Positions 26,858 through 34,726 of a DNA stretch of 64,000 bases are shown piece after piece. A program made the translations under genes and the position numbers. Each line of letters opens with the position of its first letter. The first letter of the stretch is position 1. The stretch is from Methylorubrum sp. B1-46 (GTDB taxonomy: Bacteria; Pseudomonadota; Alphaproteobacteria; Rhizobiales; Beijerinckiaceae), in contig NZ_CP088247.1 in assembly GCF_021117295.1 (NCBI RefSeq), positions 4,975,001 through 5,039,000 of the forward strand. The letters run 5' to 3'. The notes under the pieces are model-generated. The model had not been told where the DNA came from. It worked only from the letters and a program-made list of their open reading frames with translations, and ran no database searches.

Positions 26858-27050
26858 GTCAGGCCGAACTTCCCTCTTACGCCACGCTTCGATCGAGGGC
26901 CCAACGGATCGCATCGCGATCGCGGGACCTTCGTCCTGCTCAGGGGCCGCGCGGGCTCGCGCGGCAGGCGGCGCGCCAGGGCGCCTGAACTCAAGAAACC
27001 GTGAGCAGGCGGAATTCGATCCCGGAAACGTTGCCGTACCGGTGTGGTCG

Positions 27051-27842
27051 TCAGGACGCTGCGGATGATCGGGCGGAGGATTGAGCGAAGGGCCGGAGGC
27101 TAAAGCCCGCCCGCTCCAGCCCCGTGCGCACCGCGCGCGCCATCGCGATAGCCTCCGGGTTGTCGCCGTGGACGCAGACCGTGTCGATCGCAACCGGAAT
27201 GCGGCGTCCGCCCAGCGTGAAGACCGCGCCCTCCGAGACCATGCGGACGACCCGCGCCGCCGCCTCCTGCGCCTCGTGGATCACCGCCCCCGGCGCGTCG
27301 CGGGGAGCGAGCGTGCCGCCCTCGGCATAGGCGCGGTCGGCGTAGATCTCCCGCACGAGGGGCAAACCGACCCGTTCTCCGGCGCGCTCGGCGGCGAGCC
27401 CCGGCATCACCACTAGGGCGAGGCTCGGATCGACGCCGGCCACGGCGCGGGCGAGCGCGTCGGCGATCGCTTCGTCCTCGTTCGAGAGGTTGGCGAGCGC
27501 GCCATGCGCCTTGACGTGGGTAACGCGGGCGCCCGCTAGGGCGGCGCAGGCCTGGAGCGCGCCGATCTGGTAGGCGATGTCCCGCTCGATGCGTCGCGGG
27601 CTCTCCTGGATGCGCAGGCGTCCGAAGCCGCGCAGATCCGAAAAACCCGGATGGGCGCCGAGGGCGACGCCCCGGTTGCGCGCCGCGGCGGCCGTCTCGA
27701 CCATGATGTCAGGATCACCCGCGTGGAAGCCGCAGGCGACGTTGGCCGAGGTGACGATGTCGAGGAGCGCATCGTCGTCGCCCATGCGCCAGGGGCCGAA
27801 GCCCTCGCCGAGATCGGCGTTGAGATCGATGCGGGCGCTCAC
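27051..27842 (-). CDS. pxpA: 5-oxoprolinase subunit A (LamB/YcsF family)
   Basis: A 263-residue protein with the family hallmarks IDLNADLGEGFGPWRMGDDDALL at the N terminus, ANVACGFHAGDP, GAHPGFSDLRGFGRR-like and VKAHGAL(A)N. PxpA works with PxpBC in ATP-dependent opening of 5-oxoproline to glutamate. PxpB and PxpC are not in the window. The GTG start at 27842 overlaps the stop of the upstream regulator gene (GTGA), so the two are coupled. Confidence 0.88.
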   Translation of the reverse strand: MSARIDLNADLGEGFGPWRMGDDDALLDIVTSANVACGFHAGDPDIMVETAAAARNRGVALGAHPGFSDLRGFGRLRIQESPRRIERDIAYQIGALQACAALAGARVTHVKAHGALANLSNEDEAIADALARAVAGVDPSLALVVMPGLAAERAGERVGLPLVREIYADRAYAEGGTLAPRDAPGAVIHEAQEAAARVVRMVSEGAVFTLGGRRIPVAIDTVCVHGDNPEAIAMARAVRTGLERAGFSLRPFAQSSARSSAAS

Positions 27843-28180
27843 TCGGCGGCCCGCATGGATCTCGACGTCTTCGCGGCCTGAGGCTCTTGCTGCGGCTCTT
27901 GCGCGCCCGGCCTCCGTGACGCGTCGGCACGCGGCCGCATCACCACGCCGAAGCCTTCGCTCTCGTCGCCGATGAAGCGGATGCCCTCCCCTTCGAGCAC
28001 CGAGCGGATTGCGGCGAGGGTCTTGGTCCGCGGGGCGACCTGATCGCTCTCGATCATGTTGAGCGTCACCGCCGAGATGCTGGCACGATGGGCCAGAACC
28101 CCTTGCGTCCATTTGAGAAGGCCGCGACCGGCACGGATCTGGGCGGGGGTGATGGCCGGAGGATTGGCGGGGGTCAGCAT
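27839..28180 (-). CDS. XRE-type helix-turn-helix regulator
   Basis: A 113-residue protein. Its HTH spans residues 13-70 (ITPAQIRAGRGLLKWTQGVLAHRASISAVTLNMIE) and is followed by AAIRSVLEGEGIRFIGDE, the usual ending of this alphaproteobacterial XRE class. It is immediately upstream of and overlaps pxpA. It is divergent from the tRNA-like RNA array and Ro60 gene that begin to its right, so it might control either side; this is inference. Confidence 0.75.
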   Translation of the reverse strand: MLTPANPPAITPAQIRAGRGLLKWTQGVLAHRASISAVTLNMIESDQVAPRTKTLAAIRSVLEGEGIRFIGDESEGFGVVMRPRADASRRPGAQEPQQEPQAAKTSRSMRAAE

Positions 28181-28365
28181 GGGGTGGAGATGGGCGAAAC
28201 TGAAAGAATTTTCAAGTTTGCGATTGACGCATCCACGGTACAACCGTAAGCACAGGCCCATCGGCTCAGCCGGGCCAGAGAAACGAGCGTTACCCCTTAC
28301 CCTTACGGGTTAGCTTCGCTCCTTCGCACCCACGCCCGGCTTACGACCCGAACATGATCACCGGC

Positions 28366-28389
28366 GCGGGCCGGTGGGCATCGGTTATC
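28366..28389 (+). ncRNA. Y-RNA-like array, copy a (core motif only)
   Basis: GCGGGCCGG-N8-GGTTATC is preserved with the same 15-nt offset (GGG at 28368, GGT at 28383) as the other five copies. An upstream GAACATGAT..ACCGGC also recurs in copy e. I see no convincing D- or T-arm, so this may be a decayed unit. Confidence 0.4.
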
Positions 28390-28512
28390 ACCTATCACGT
28401 GAAGCCATCCGATCGCCCGTTCACACGTCCGCGTCTCCCATTGGCCCCGCCTCGACGGAGCAAGGCATGAAACACGACGATCTCTGCGTCGCCGCTTTCG
28501 CCCGTCCAGGGT

Positions 28513-28610
28513 CCGAGCGGCCAAGGTCGATCCGATCGTATCCGGTCGCGCGAGATACGCTCGGCCACGCGGGCCGATAGCGGACGGTTACCTTAGGGAG
28601 TCGAACGCCT
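28513..28610 (+). ncRNA. Y-RNA-like array, copy b
   Basis: The unit starts with CCGAGCGGCCAAGG, like the D-arm of tRNA-Tyr or tRNA-Ser. It contains the core GCGGGCCGA-N8-GGTTACC (GGG at 28571, GGT at 28586) and ends in a degenerate T-arm-like AGGGAGTCGAACGCCT. Boundaries are approximate. Confidence 0.45.
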
Positions 28611-28809
28611 GACGCCTTCGGGCGGACGGCTCAGTTGTCCGCAAGGACATTCCCGTCCGCACCCCCATGCCCGCGTGGCCGCCGCTCCGGCTCGGCCCCT
28701 CATCCCCTTCCCCATCCCGGCGGCCCCTGCGGGCCGAACGGGGACGGTTTTCGGTAGAGCGCCGCGGCTCGTGCCGCGGAAGTCGCGAATTCGACTTTCG
28801 CCGGGCGTC
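28611..28809 (+). ncRNA. Y-RNA-like array, copy c: tRNA-like ends with long insert
   Basis: Ends pair as a 7-bp acceptor-like stem: GACGCCT (28611-28617) with GGGCGTC (28803-28809). A perfect T-arm lies at 28785-28801 (GCGAA, loop TTCGACT, TTCGC). A D-like GGCTCAG is near 28628. The insert carries a CCATGCCCGC box (28665), the core GCGGGCCGA-N8-GGTTTTC (GGG at 28731, GGT at 28746) and a CCGCGG/CCGCGG hairpin. Confidence 0.6.
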
Positions 28810-28811
28810 AT

Positions 28812-28958
28812 GCCCGTAGCTCAGCAGACCCGTCCCCGACGTCCATGACCGCAGGGTCGTTCACGGCAGGATCGTAGGAAAACATTCAAAAAGCGCGGGC
28901 CGAAGAGGAATGGTTATCATTCTTAATGAGGTGGTCGCGGGTTCGAGTCCCGCCGGGT
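28812..28958 (+). ncRNA. Y-RNA-like array, copy d
   Basis: It begins GCCCGTAGCTCAG (tRNA-like acceptor strand plus D-stem) and ends with a perfect T-arm at 28937-28953 (GCGGG, loop TTCGAGT, CCCGC) followed by CGGGT, which pairs with the 5' GCCCG. The insert carries CCATGACCGC (28843) and the core GCGGGCCGA-N8-GGTTATC (GGG at 28897, GGT at 28912). GGCCGAAG..GGTTATC strongly recalls the Ro60-binding strand of Y RNAs. Confidence 0.65.
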
Positions 28959-28963
28959 CGAGA

Positions 28964-29134
28964 GGCCCGTAGCTCAGTCGGGTAGAGCGCCCCTTTCCTC
29001 ACCCCATGACCGCGCGGCCGGCAAGTCGGACACCCGTCCGACCGGCGGGCGCGAACGAACATGAGAACCGGCCGTGCGGGCCGATGGAGACCGGTGATCG
29101 TCGGCCGAAAGGCCGGGTTCGAATCCCACGGGCC
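28964..29134 (+). ncRNA. Y-RNA-like array, copy e
   Basis: Acceptor-like GGCCCG (28964-28969) pairs with CGGGCC (29129-29134). A complete D-arm follows (TA, stem GCTC/GAGC at 28972-28988). The T-loop TTCGAAT is at 29118, with a 3-bp stem. The insert has CCATGACCGC (29004), a perfect GTCGGA/TCCGAC hairpin near 29026-29043, and the core GCGGGCCGA-N8-GGTGATC (GGG at 29078, GGT at 29093) closed by GGCCGA/TCGGCC. Confidence 0.65.
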
Positions 29135-29144
29135 GCGAGGTCCG

Positions 29145-29300
29145 ATGCCCGGGTGGCGAACGGGCGACGCAGGCCGCGCGAGCTGACCGCCTGTCTCCCC
29201 TCCATGCCTGCACGGCTGCTGAACTGACAAAGAGATTCGGCCGCGCGGGTCGGATTGCGAAGGTGATCGGGTCCTGAGGTTCGAAGCCTGAGCGCTGCAA
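29145..29300 (+). ncRNA. Y-RNA-like array, copy f
   Basis: It starts GATGCCCGGGTGGCGAACGG..GACGC, like a tRNA-Leu D-arm. It has CCATGCCTGC (29202), the core GCGGGTCGG-N8-GGTGATC (GGG at 29247, GGT at 29262) and a T-arm TGAGG, loop TTCGAAG, CCTGA near 29276-29292 (4 of 5 pairs). The acceptor pairing was not found. It ends about 75 bp before the Ro60 gene. Confidence 0.55.
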
Positions 29301-29373
29301 AGAGTTACGGCCGCGCGCCGCAACGAACCTCGGGGACAATCCCAAAAAAGCCTCGCGGAGAGAGGAGCGAGCG

Positions 29374-30978
29374 ATGTTGAACTATGGAAAGCTGTTCTCG
29401 CTCCGGCGCACCCTGCAGTCGGAGCCCCTTCCCCGCACCGTGCCGAATTCGGCCGGCGGCCACGTCTTCGCGCTGAGCGACTGGGCGCGGCTCGACCGCT
29501 TCCTCGTTCTCGGCTCCGAGGGCGGCTCCTACTACGCGGGCGAGCGGACGCTCTCGCGGGAGAACGCGGTCGCGGTGATGCGCTGCATCGCCGAGGACGG
29601 GGCGCGCGCGGTCGCGACCATCGTCGCGATGAGCGAGGCGGGCCGGGCTCCGAAGCAGGATCCGGCGATCTTCGCGCTCGCCCTCGCGGCCTCCGCGGAG
29701 GCTGAGGCGACCCGCCGGCTGGCGCTCGCCGCCCTGCCCCGGGTCTGCCGCACCGGCACGCACCTGTTCCAATTTGCGGGCGCCGTCGAGGCGATGCGCG
29801 GTTGGGGCCGGGCGCTGCGGCGCGCGGTCGGCGACTGGTACCGGGCGCGTCCGGTGGAGGCCCTCGCCTATCAGGCGGTGAAGGTCCGCGCCCGTCAGGG
29901 CTGGTCGCACCGCGACCTCCTGCGGCTGGCTCATCCGGAGACGGACGAGCCGGCGCGGAAGGCGCTGTTCGACTGGATCTGCCGCGGCACGCTGAGCGAA
30001 GAGACGCCCGCCCTCGTCCACGCCTTCGCCTCTGTGCAGGCGGAGGGCGTCGACGGCGCTTACGCCGCGGCGCAGGTGCGCTCGCACAATCTGCCTTGGG
30101 AGGCCTTGCCGACCGGGCTGATGACGAGCCGCGCGGTGAACGAGGCCCTGATCGAGCGCATGCCGGTCGGCGCCCTCGTGCGCCAGCTCGGCCGGCTCAC
30201 CGCGTCGGGGGCGCTCGCGCCCTTCACCGCGGCGACCGCACACGTGGTCTCCGTGCTGTCGGACCGGGAGCGCCTGCTCGAGGCGCGCCTGCACCCGATG
30301 GCGCTGCTGGTGGCGCTGCGGACCTACGCGTCGGGCCGCGGACAGCGCGGCCGGCTCTCCTGGGAGCCGGTAGCGGCGATCGTCGAGGCGCTGAACGCGG
30401 CGTTCTACACCGCCTTCGGAAACGTTGAGCCCACGGGCCGGCGTCTCGTGCTGGCGCTGGACGTCTCCGGCTCGATGAGCTGCGGCTCCGTCGCGAGCTC
30501 TTCGCTGACGCCCCGCGAGGCGGCCGCCGCGGCGGCGCTCGTCACCGCGGCGACCGAGGAGCACTGGCAGGTGCTCGGCTTCACCGCCGAGGCCGGCGAG
30601 TCCTGGAGCCGGGGTGGGGGGCTGACCGCGCTGCCGATCGGGCCGTCGATGCGGCTCGATCAGGCGGTGGCGGCAACCGCCGACCTGCCCTTCGGCGGGA
30701 CGGACTGCTCGCTGCCGATGCGGTGGGCGCTGGAGCGGGGCGTCCGGGCCGACGCGTTCGTGGTCTACACGGACTCGGAGACCTGGGCCGGCCCGGTCCA
30801 CCCGGTCGAGGCGCTGCGGGAATACCGGGAGAAGACCGGGATTCCGGCCAAGCTCGTGGTCGTGGGGCTCGTCTCCAACGGCTTCAGCATCGCCGGTCCG
30901 GAGGACGCGGGCATGCTCGACGTGGTCGGGTTCGACACGGCGGCGCCCGCGCTGATCGCGGATTTCATCCGTGCTTGA
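29374..30978 (+). CDS. rsr: Ro60/Rsr homologue (TROVE and vWA domains)
   Basis: A 534-residue protein. The N-terminal TROVE domain (about 1-340) is built from HEAT-like helices that bind RNA ends and Y RNAs. It begins MLNYGKLFSLRRTLQSEPLP and includes FALSDWARLDRFLVLGSEGGSYYAGE and SHRDLLRLAHP. The C-terminal vWA domain starts near 355 with an intact metal-ion site (LDVSGSMS; D363, S365, S367) and GGTDCSLPM later. In Deinococcus and Salmonella the homologue binds Y RNA and acts with nucleases in rRNA and misfolded-RNA processing. Upstream is the tRNA-like RNA array; rtcB follows. AGAGAGGAG precedes the ATG. Confidence 0.93.
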   Translation: MLNYGKLFSLRRTLQSEPLPRTVPNSAGGHVFALSDWARLDRFLVLGSEGGSYYAGERTLSRENAVAVMRCIAEDGARAVATIVAMSEAGRAPKQDPAIFALALAASAEAEATRRLALAALPRVCRTGTHLFQFAGAVEAMRGWGRALRRAVGDWYRARPVEALAYQAVKVRARQGWSHRDLLRLAHPETDEPARKALFDWICRGTLSEETPALVHAFASVQAEGVDGAYAAAQVRSHNLPWEALPTGLMTSRAVNEALIERMPVGALVRQLGRLTASGALAPFTAATAHVVSVLSDRERLLEARLHPMALLVALRTYASGRGQRGRLSWEPVAAIVEALNAAFYTAFGNVEPTGRRLVLALDVSGSMSCGSVASSSLTPREAAAAAALVTAATEEHWQVLGFTAEAGESWSRGGGLTALPIGPSMRLDQAVAATADLPFGGTDCSLPMRWALERGVRADAFVVYTDSETWAGPVHPVEALREYREKTGIPAKLVVVGLVSNGFSIAGPEDAGMLDVVGFDTAAPALIADFIRA

Positions 30979-30983
30979 CGCAG

Positions 30984-31029
30984 GCATCGTTCCGAAAGGT
31001 GGCCTCCGGCTTTCGGACAGAGACGATGC
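30984..31029. repeat. GCATCGTC/GACGATGC palindromic repeat
   Basis: A single 46-nt element lies six bases after the Ro60 stop and before rtcB. Its hairpin could attenuate transcription or stabilise the upstream message within the rsr-rtcB unit. Confidence 0.85.
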
Positions 31030-31101
31030 ACGATCGAGAGGGGCGGACGGCGACACGCCGCCCGCCCCAATCCCGAAGAATCAAGAAGACGGAGCGGCAG
31101 C

Positions 31102-32487
31102 ATGACCGCGATCAACGGACGCGACCTCATCGCCTGGGGCTTCCAGCCCGGCGAATGGTTCAAGCGGGCGGTTTCCCTTGCCAACGCTCTGCGCCTCGAG
31201 GGCTGCGACGACGCGGCGATCCGCGCGCACCTGACCACTCTCGACCCGGCCGCCCACGCGGTCCCGATGCGCACGAACAGCCTCGAATTCGGCGTCTTCC
31301 TCGACGCCGAGACGGAGGCCGAGCGGGCGAACGCGGCGGCCGTGATCGCGCATATGGACGCGCTCATGCGGGTGCCGACCATCGTCAAGGGCGCGGTGAT
31401 GCCGGATGCCTGCCCCTCGGGGCTGGCGGAGGGCACGATCCCCGTGGGTGGCGCGGTGGCCTGCGCAGATGCGATCCATCCGGGCTTCCACTCGGCCGAC
31501 ATCTGCTGCTCGGTGGCGATCACCGTGTTCCGTCGCGCCGACGACCCGAAGCGCGTGCTCGACGCGATGCAGGCGGTCACGCATTTCGGTCCCGGTGGCC
31601 GCAAGGGCGCGGTCGCGCCGCCCGACGCGGTGATGGCGGGGGTTGCGGGCAACCGCTTCCTCGCCGAGTTCGCGAACTTGGCGGTCGGCCACTTCGCCAG
31701 CCAGGGCGACGGCAACCACTTCGCCTTTGTCGGGCACCTCGCCTCGACCGGGCAGGTGGCGCTCGTCACCCATCACGGCTCGCGCGGGCTTGGCGCCCAG
31801 CTCTACAAGAAGGGCATGGCGGTGGCGCGCCGCCACACGGCGATCGTCGCTCCGCGGGTTCCGGCGCACAATGCCTGGATCAAGGCGGAATCCGACGACG
31901 GCCGGGCCTATTGGGAGGCGCTGCAGATCGTGCGGGACTGGACCAAGGCGAGCCACTTCGCGCTCCACGACCTCGTGGCACGACGGACCGGCAATGCCGT
32001 CGCGGACCGGTTCTGGAACGAGCACAACTTCGTCTTCCGCCGCGACGACGGGCTCTACTATCACGGCAAGGGGGCGACCCCTTCCTGGGCAGGGTTCTCG
32101 GCCGACGATGACGGGCGCACGCTGATCCCGCTCAACATGGCCGAGCCGATCCTGATTACCCGTCACCGCGACCACGCGGCTTCGCGCGGCTTCGCCCCGC
32201 ACGGGGCGGGCCGCAACATGAGCCGGACGGCCTTCCTACGGGAGCACGTGCCCGTCCTGCCCGAGGGCATCGACGTGCGCTTCTTCTGCGGGCGGCCCGA
32301 CCTCTCGGAGTTGCCGGGCGCCTACAAGGATGCGGGCAGAGTCCGAGCTCAGATCGCCAAGTACGATCTCGCCGAGATCGTCGACACGGTGGAGCCCTAC
32401 GGCTGCATCATGGCAGGCGACTGGGAGGCCGAGGCGCCGTGGCGGAAGAAGGCGGTGGCGAAGTGGGCGGCGAAGGCGGAAAAGTGA
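31102..32487 (+). CDS. rtcB: RtcB-family RNA ligase
   Basis: A 461-residue protein with the metal- and GTP-binding features of RtcB: HPGFHSADICCSVAI near 130-145, QGDGNHFAFVGHL near 200, THHGSRGLGAQLY near 222, EHNFVFRRDDGLYYHGKGATPSW near 308-330, and a C-terminal RNMSRTAF. RtcB joins 2',3'-cyclic phosphate or 3'-phosphate RNA ends to 5'-OH ends via a GMP-histidine. It follows the Ro60 gene by 123 bp, forming an RNA-repair unit. No RtcR or RtcA is visible. GGAG is 11 bp upstream of the ATG. Confidence 0.9.
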   Translation: MTAINGRDLIAWGFQPGEWFKRAVSLANALRLEGCDDAAIRAHLTTLDPAAHAVPMRTNSLEFGVFLDAETEAERANAAAVIAHMDALMRVPTIVKGAVMPDACPSGLAEGTIPVGGAVACADAIHPGFHSADICCSVAITVFRRADDPKRVLDAMQAVTHFGPGGRKGAVAPPDAVMAGVAGNRFLAEFANLAVGHFASQGDGNHFAFVGHLASTGQVALVTHHGSRGLGAQLYKKGMAVARRHTAIVAPRVPAHNAWIKAESDDGRAYWEALQIVRDWTKASHFALHDLVARRTGNAVADRFWNEHNFVFRRDDGLYYHGKGATPSWAGFSADDDGRTLIPLNMAEPILITRHRDHAASRGFAPHGAGRNMSRTAFLREHVPVLPEGIDVRFFCGRPDLSELPGAYKDAGRVRAQIAKYDLAEIVDTVEPYGCIMAGDWEAEAPWRKKAVAKWAAKAEK

Positions 32488-32568
32488 AGGTGGCGCCGGA
32501 TGATCCGAGTTCGGCGCCACTTTCGCACGATCGTTGCAGGTTCCCGCAATCATTTCTACAAAAGTGGC

Positions 32569-32835
32569 ATGGCTCCCTCGCGCCCATCGACCAGCCTCAC
32601 CATCCGCGATCCCGGTGGGATGCTTCGGGAGCGGCTGCGCCTGCGGGCCGCGCGAAGTGGCCGATCCGTCGAGGCGGAGGCGCAGACCATTCTTCGGGAC
32701 AGCCTGCACGCGCAGGATGGAACCGGCCTCGATCTCGCAGAGGCGATCCGCCGCCGCGTGTCGCATCTCGGCGGCGTCGAACTTGACGAACATCCCGCCG
32801 TGTCGCTTCGCGATCCACCGCGTCTCTCGGAATGA
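32569..32835 (+). CDS. FitA-like ribbon-helix-helix antitoxin
   Basis: An 88-residue protein with an N-terminal RHH pattern (SLTIRDPGGMLRERLRLRAARSGRSVEAEAQTILRDSL) and an acidic C-terminal tail expected to wrap the toxin. The ATG at 32569 starts just before the RHH strand; upstream in-frame starts only add a non-conserved basic stretch. It overlaps the PIN toxin gene by 4 bp and likely represses its own promoter. Confidence 0.85.
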   Translation: MAPSRPSTSLTIRDPGGMLRERLRLRAARSGRSVEAEAQTILRDSLHAQDGTGLDLAEAIRRRVSHLGGVELDEHPAVSLRDPPRLSE

Positions 32836-33254
32836 TCGTTCTCGACACCAACGTTATCTCCGAATTGATACGGCCGACGCCCGACCCGCGCGTTCTCGAA
32901 TGGCTTGCCGCTCAACCGCGATCGGCGCTGTACACGACGAGCATCAATCGAGCCGAACTCCTCTACGGGGCTTCCATCCTGCCAGCCGGTCGCCGTCGGG
33001 ACGGCATTAGGGCGGCCGTCACAGCGATTTTCGACGATGAATTCGCCGAGCACGTTCTGCCATTCGATGATCGCGCTGCGGATCATTATGCCCGGATCGT
33101 CTCGCTACGGCGCGAGCTGGGGCGACCGATCGAAGGATTCGACGCACTTATCGCTGCGATTACGGCCGCGACCGGCTACCGTATCGCGACCCGCGACATG
33201 GGCGGATTTTCGGATTGCGGCATCGACGTAATCAATCCCTGGCAGGCGGCCTGA
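32832..33254 (+). CDS. FitB/VapC-type PIN-domain toxin
   Basis: A 140-residue PIN ribonuclease with MIVLDTNVISELIRPTPDP at the start (D5), an acidic E41 in NRAELLYG, EGFDALIAAI near 100 and a final RDMGGF. This matches the four-acid Mg2+ site of FitB/VapC toxins, which cleave tRNA or other RNAs. It forms a toxin-antitoxin pair with the preceding RHH gene. Its position directly behind rtcB (RNA ligase) is notable. Confidence 0.9.
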   Translation: MIVLDTNVISELIRPTPDPRVLEWLAAQPRSALYTTSINRAELLYGASILPAGRRRDGIRAAVTAIFDDEFAEHVLPFDDRAADHYARIVSLRRELGRPIEGFDALIAAITAATGYRIATRDMGGFSDCGIDVINPWQAA

Positions 33255-33268
33255 GAGAGCGGCCAGCC

Positions 33269-34567
33269 TCACACCACCACCGCCATCGCCGTCTGTTCGC
33301 CCACGCCGAACACCCGCTTGTAGCGCTCCACCTCCGCTGGCGGCCCCTGCGCCTTGCTCGGGTTGTCCGAGATCTTCACCGTCGGGCGTCCCTCGGCCTC
33401 GGTCACCTTGCAGACGACCGAGATCGGGTCGAGGCGGCCCTCCGGCACGAGACCGCGAAAATCGTTGGTGAGCCGCGTGCCCCAGCCGTAGCCGATGCGC
33501 ATGCGGCCGTGAAAATGGGCGTGGATGGCTTCGATATCGTCGATGTCGAGCCCGTCGGAGAAGATCGCGAGCTTTTCGCGCGGGTCGCAGCCCCTCGATT
33601 GCCAGAAGGCGAGCGCCTCCTCGCCGCCCTCGATCGGCTCCTTCGAATCGATCCGGATGCCGGTCCAGGCGGTGAGCCAGTCGGGCGCGTTGGCGAGAAA
33701 CCCGGTGGTGCCGTAGGTGTCGGGCAAAGCCACCAGCAGGTTGCCGGCGTAGTCCTGCTGCCAGTCGGCGAGCACCGCGTAGGGCGCCTGCGCGAGCGCC
33801 GCATCGTCGTCGCCGCTGAGCGCAGCGTAGACCATCGGCAGTTCGTGAGCATTGGTGCCCACGGCCTCGACCTCGCGGCGCATGGCGATCAGGCAGTTCG
33901 AGGTGCCCAGAAAAGCCCGCTCGCCCAACCCCTCGTTCATCGCCTGAACGCACCAATCCTGCCACAGGAAGCCGTGGCGGCGCCGCGTGCCGAAATCGGC
34001 GATGGAGAGATCGGGGAGGCGCTTCAGGCGCTCGATCTTTTCCCAGACGCGGGTCATGGCCCGGGCGTAGAGCACCTGAAGCTCGAATTTGCCCATGCCG
34101 CGCAGGACCGCGCGGGAGCGCAGCTCGTTGAGGATGGCGAGTGCGGGCACTTCCCATAGCGTGGTCTCAACCCAGGGACCGTGGAAGGTGAGCGCCACCT
34201 GCCCCTCGAGGACCTCCAACTCGTATTCGGGCAGGCGGAATTCCTCGAACCACGCCATGAAGTCGGAGGAGAGGATCTGGCGCTTGCCGTAGAAGGTGTT
34301 GCCGCGGAGCCAAGTGGATTCACCCCGGCTCAGGCCCACCGTGCGGGCGTGGTCGAGTTGCTCCCGCAATTCGCCGAGGTCGATTTCGTCGGCCACCCGC
34401 ACGCTCTTCGTGCGGTTCTGGATCGCGAAGGTGACGTCCACGTCGCGGTGACGGCGGAAGATCATCTGCGCCATCAGGAGCTTGTAGAAATCCGTATCGA
34501 GCAGCGAGCGCACGATCGGGTCGATGCGGAAATTGTGGTCGTAGACCCGCTTCGCGAGGTCGATCAT
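33269..34567 (-). CDS. pncB: Nicotinate phosphoribosyltransferase
   Basis: A 432-residue type II PRTase of the Preiss-Handler NAD salvage route (nicotinate plus PRPP to nicotinate mononucleotide). Motifs seen are [16 protein letters not shown] at 20-35, [11 protein letters not shown] near 205 with [10 protein letters not shown], a catalytic-histidine region [16 protein letters not shown], and [14 protein letters not shown] near 337. Length and motif order are normal. It is convergent with the PIN toxin gene, ending 14 bp from it. Confidence 0.93.
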   Translation of the reverse strand: MIDLAKRVYDHNFRIDPIVRSLLDTDFYKLLMAQMIFRRHRDVDVTFAIQNRTKSVRVADEIDLGELREQLDHARTVGLSRGESTWLRGNTFYGKRQILSSDFMAWFEEFRLPEYELEVLEGQVALTFHGPWVETTLWEVPALAILNELRSRAVLRGMGKFELQVLYARAMTRVWEKIERLKRLPDLSIADFGTRRRHGFLWQDWCVQAMNEGLGERAFLGTSNCLIAMRREVEAVGTNAHELPMVYAALSGDDDAALAQAPYAVLADWQQDYAGNLLVALPDTYGTTGFLANAPDWLTAWTGIRIDSKEPIEGGEEALAFWQSRGCDPREKLAIFSDGLDIDDIEAIHAHFHGRMRIGYGWGTRLTNDFRGLVPEGRLDPISVVCKVTEAEGRPTVKISDNPSKAQGPPAEVERYKRVFGVGEQTAMAVVV

Positions 34568-34652
34568 GGGCCGTCCGTGTTCGGGGAGCGTCGGCCGAGC
34601 TTGGGACGGATCGCCCGGGCGATCAACGCCGACGAGCGCAGGGCCTCATGAC

Positions 34653-34685
34653 AAAAAAGGCGTCCCTGCCGCAGGCAGGGACGCC
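34653..34685 (-). terminator. Rho-independent terminator of the PNPOx-fold gene
   Basis: On the minus strand a perfect 12-bp stem (GGCGTCCCTGCC paired with GGCAGGGACGCC, small loop) is followed by six T residues. It lies about 40 bp past the stop of the gene at 34727-35230. Confidence 0.88.
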
Positions 34686-34726
34686 GAACATCCGCGGAGG
34701 GGCGTGAGGCCCACTCCCCAAAAGGA

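Noticed and set aside
28272..28298. A seventh array copy
   Set aside because: GGGCCAG and TTACC occur with similar spacing, but GGT is GCG and the distance to copy a (96 nt) breaks the period.
28811..29140. Functional tRNA genes
   Set aside because: D- and T-arm sequences are clear, but no anticodon arm exists, acceptor strands are 150-200 nt apart and the intervening sequence is a conserved core, so these are not ordinary tRNAs.
28366..29300. CRISPR array
   Set aside because: Repeats are diverged, about 24 nt with 140-180-nt gaps, and there are no cas genes.
29305..31056. A 583-codon minus-strand frame opposite rsr
   Set aside because: Antisense shadow; the TROVE/vWA protein is convincing on the plus strand.
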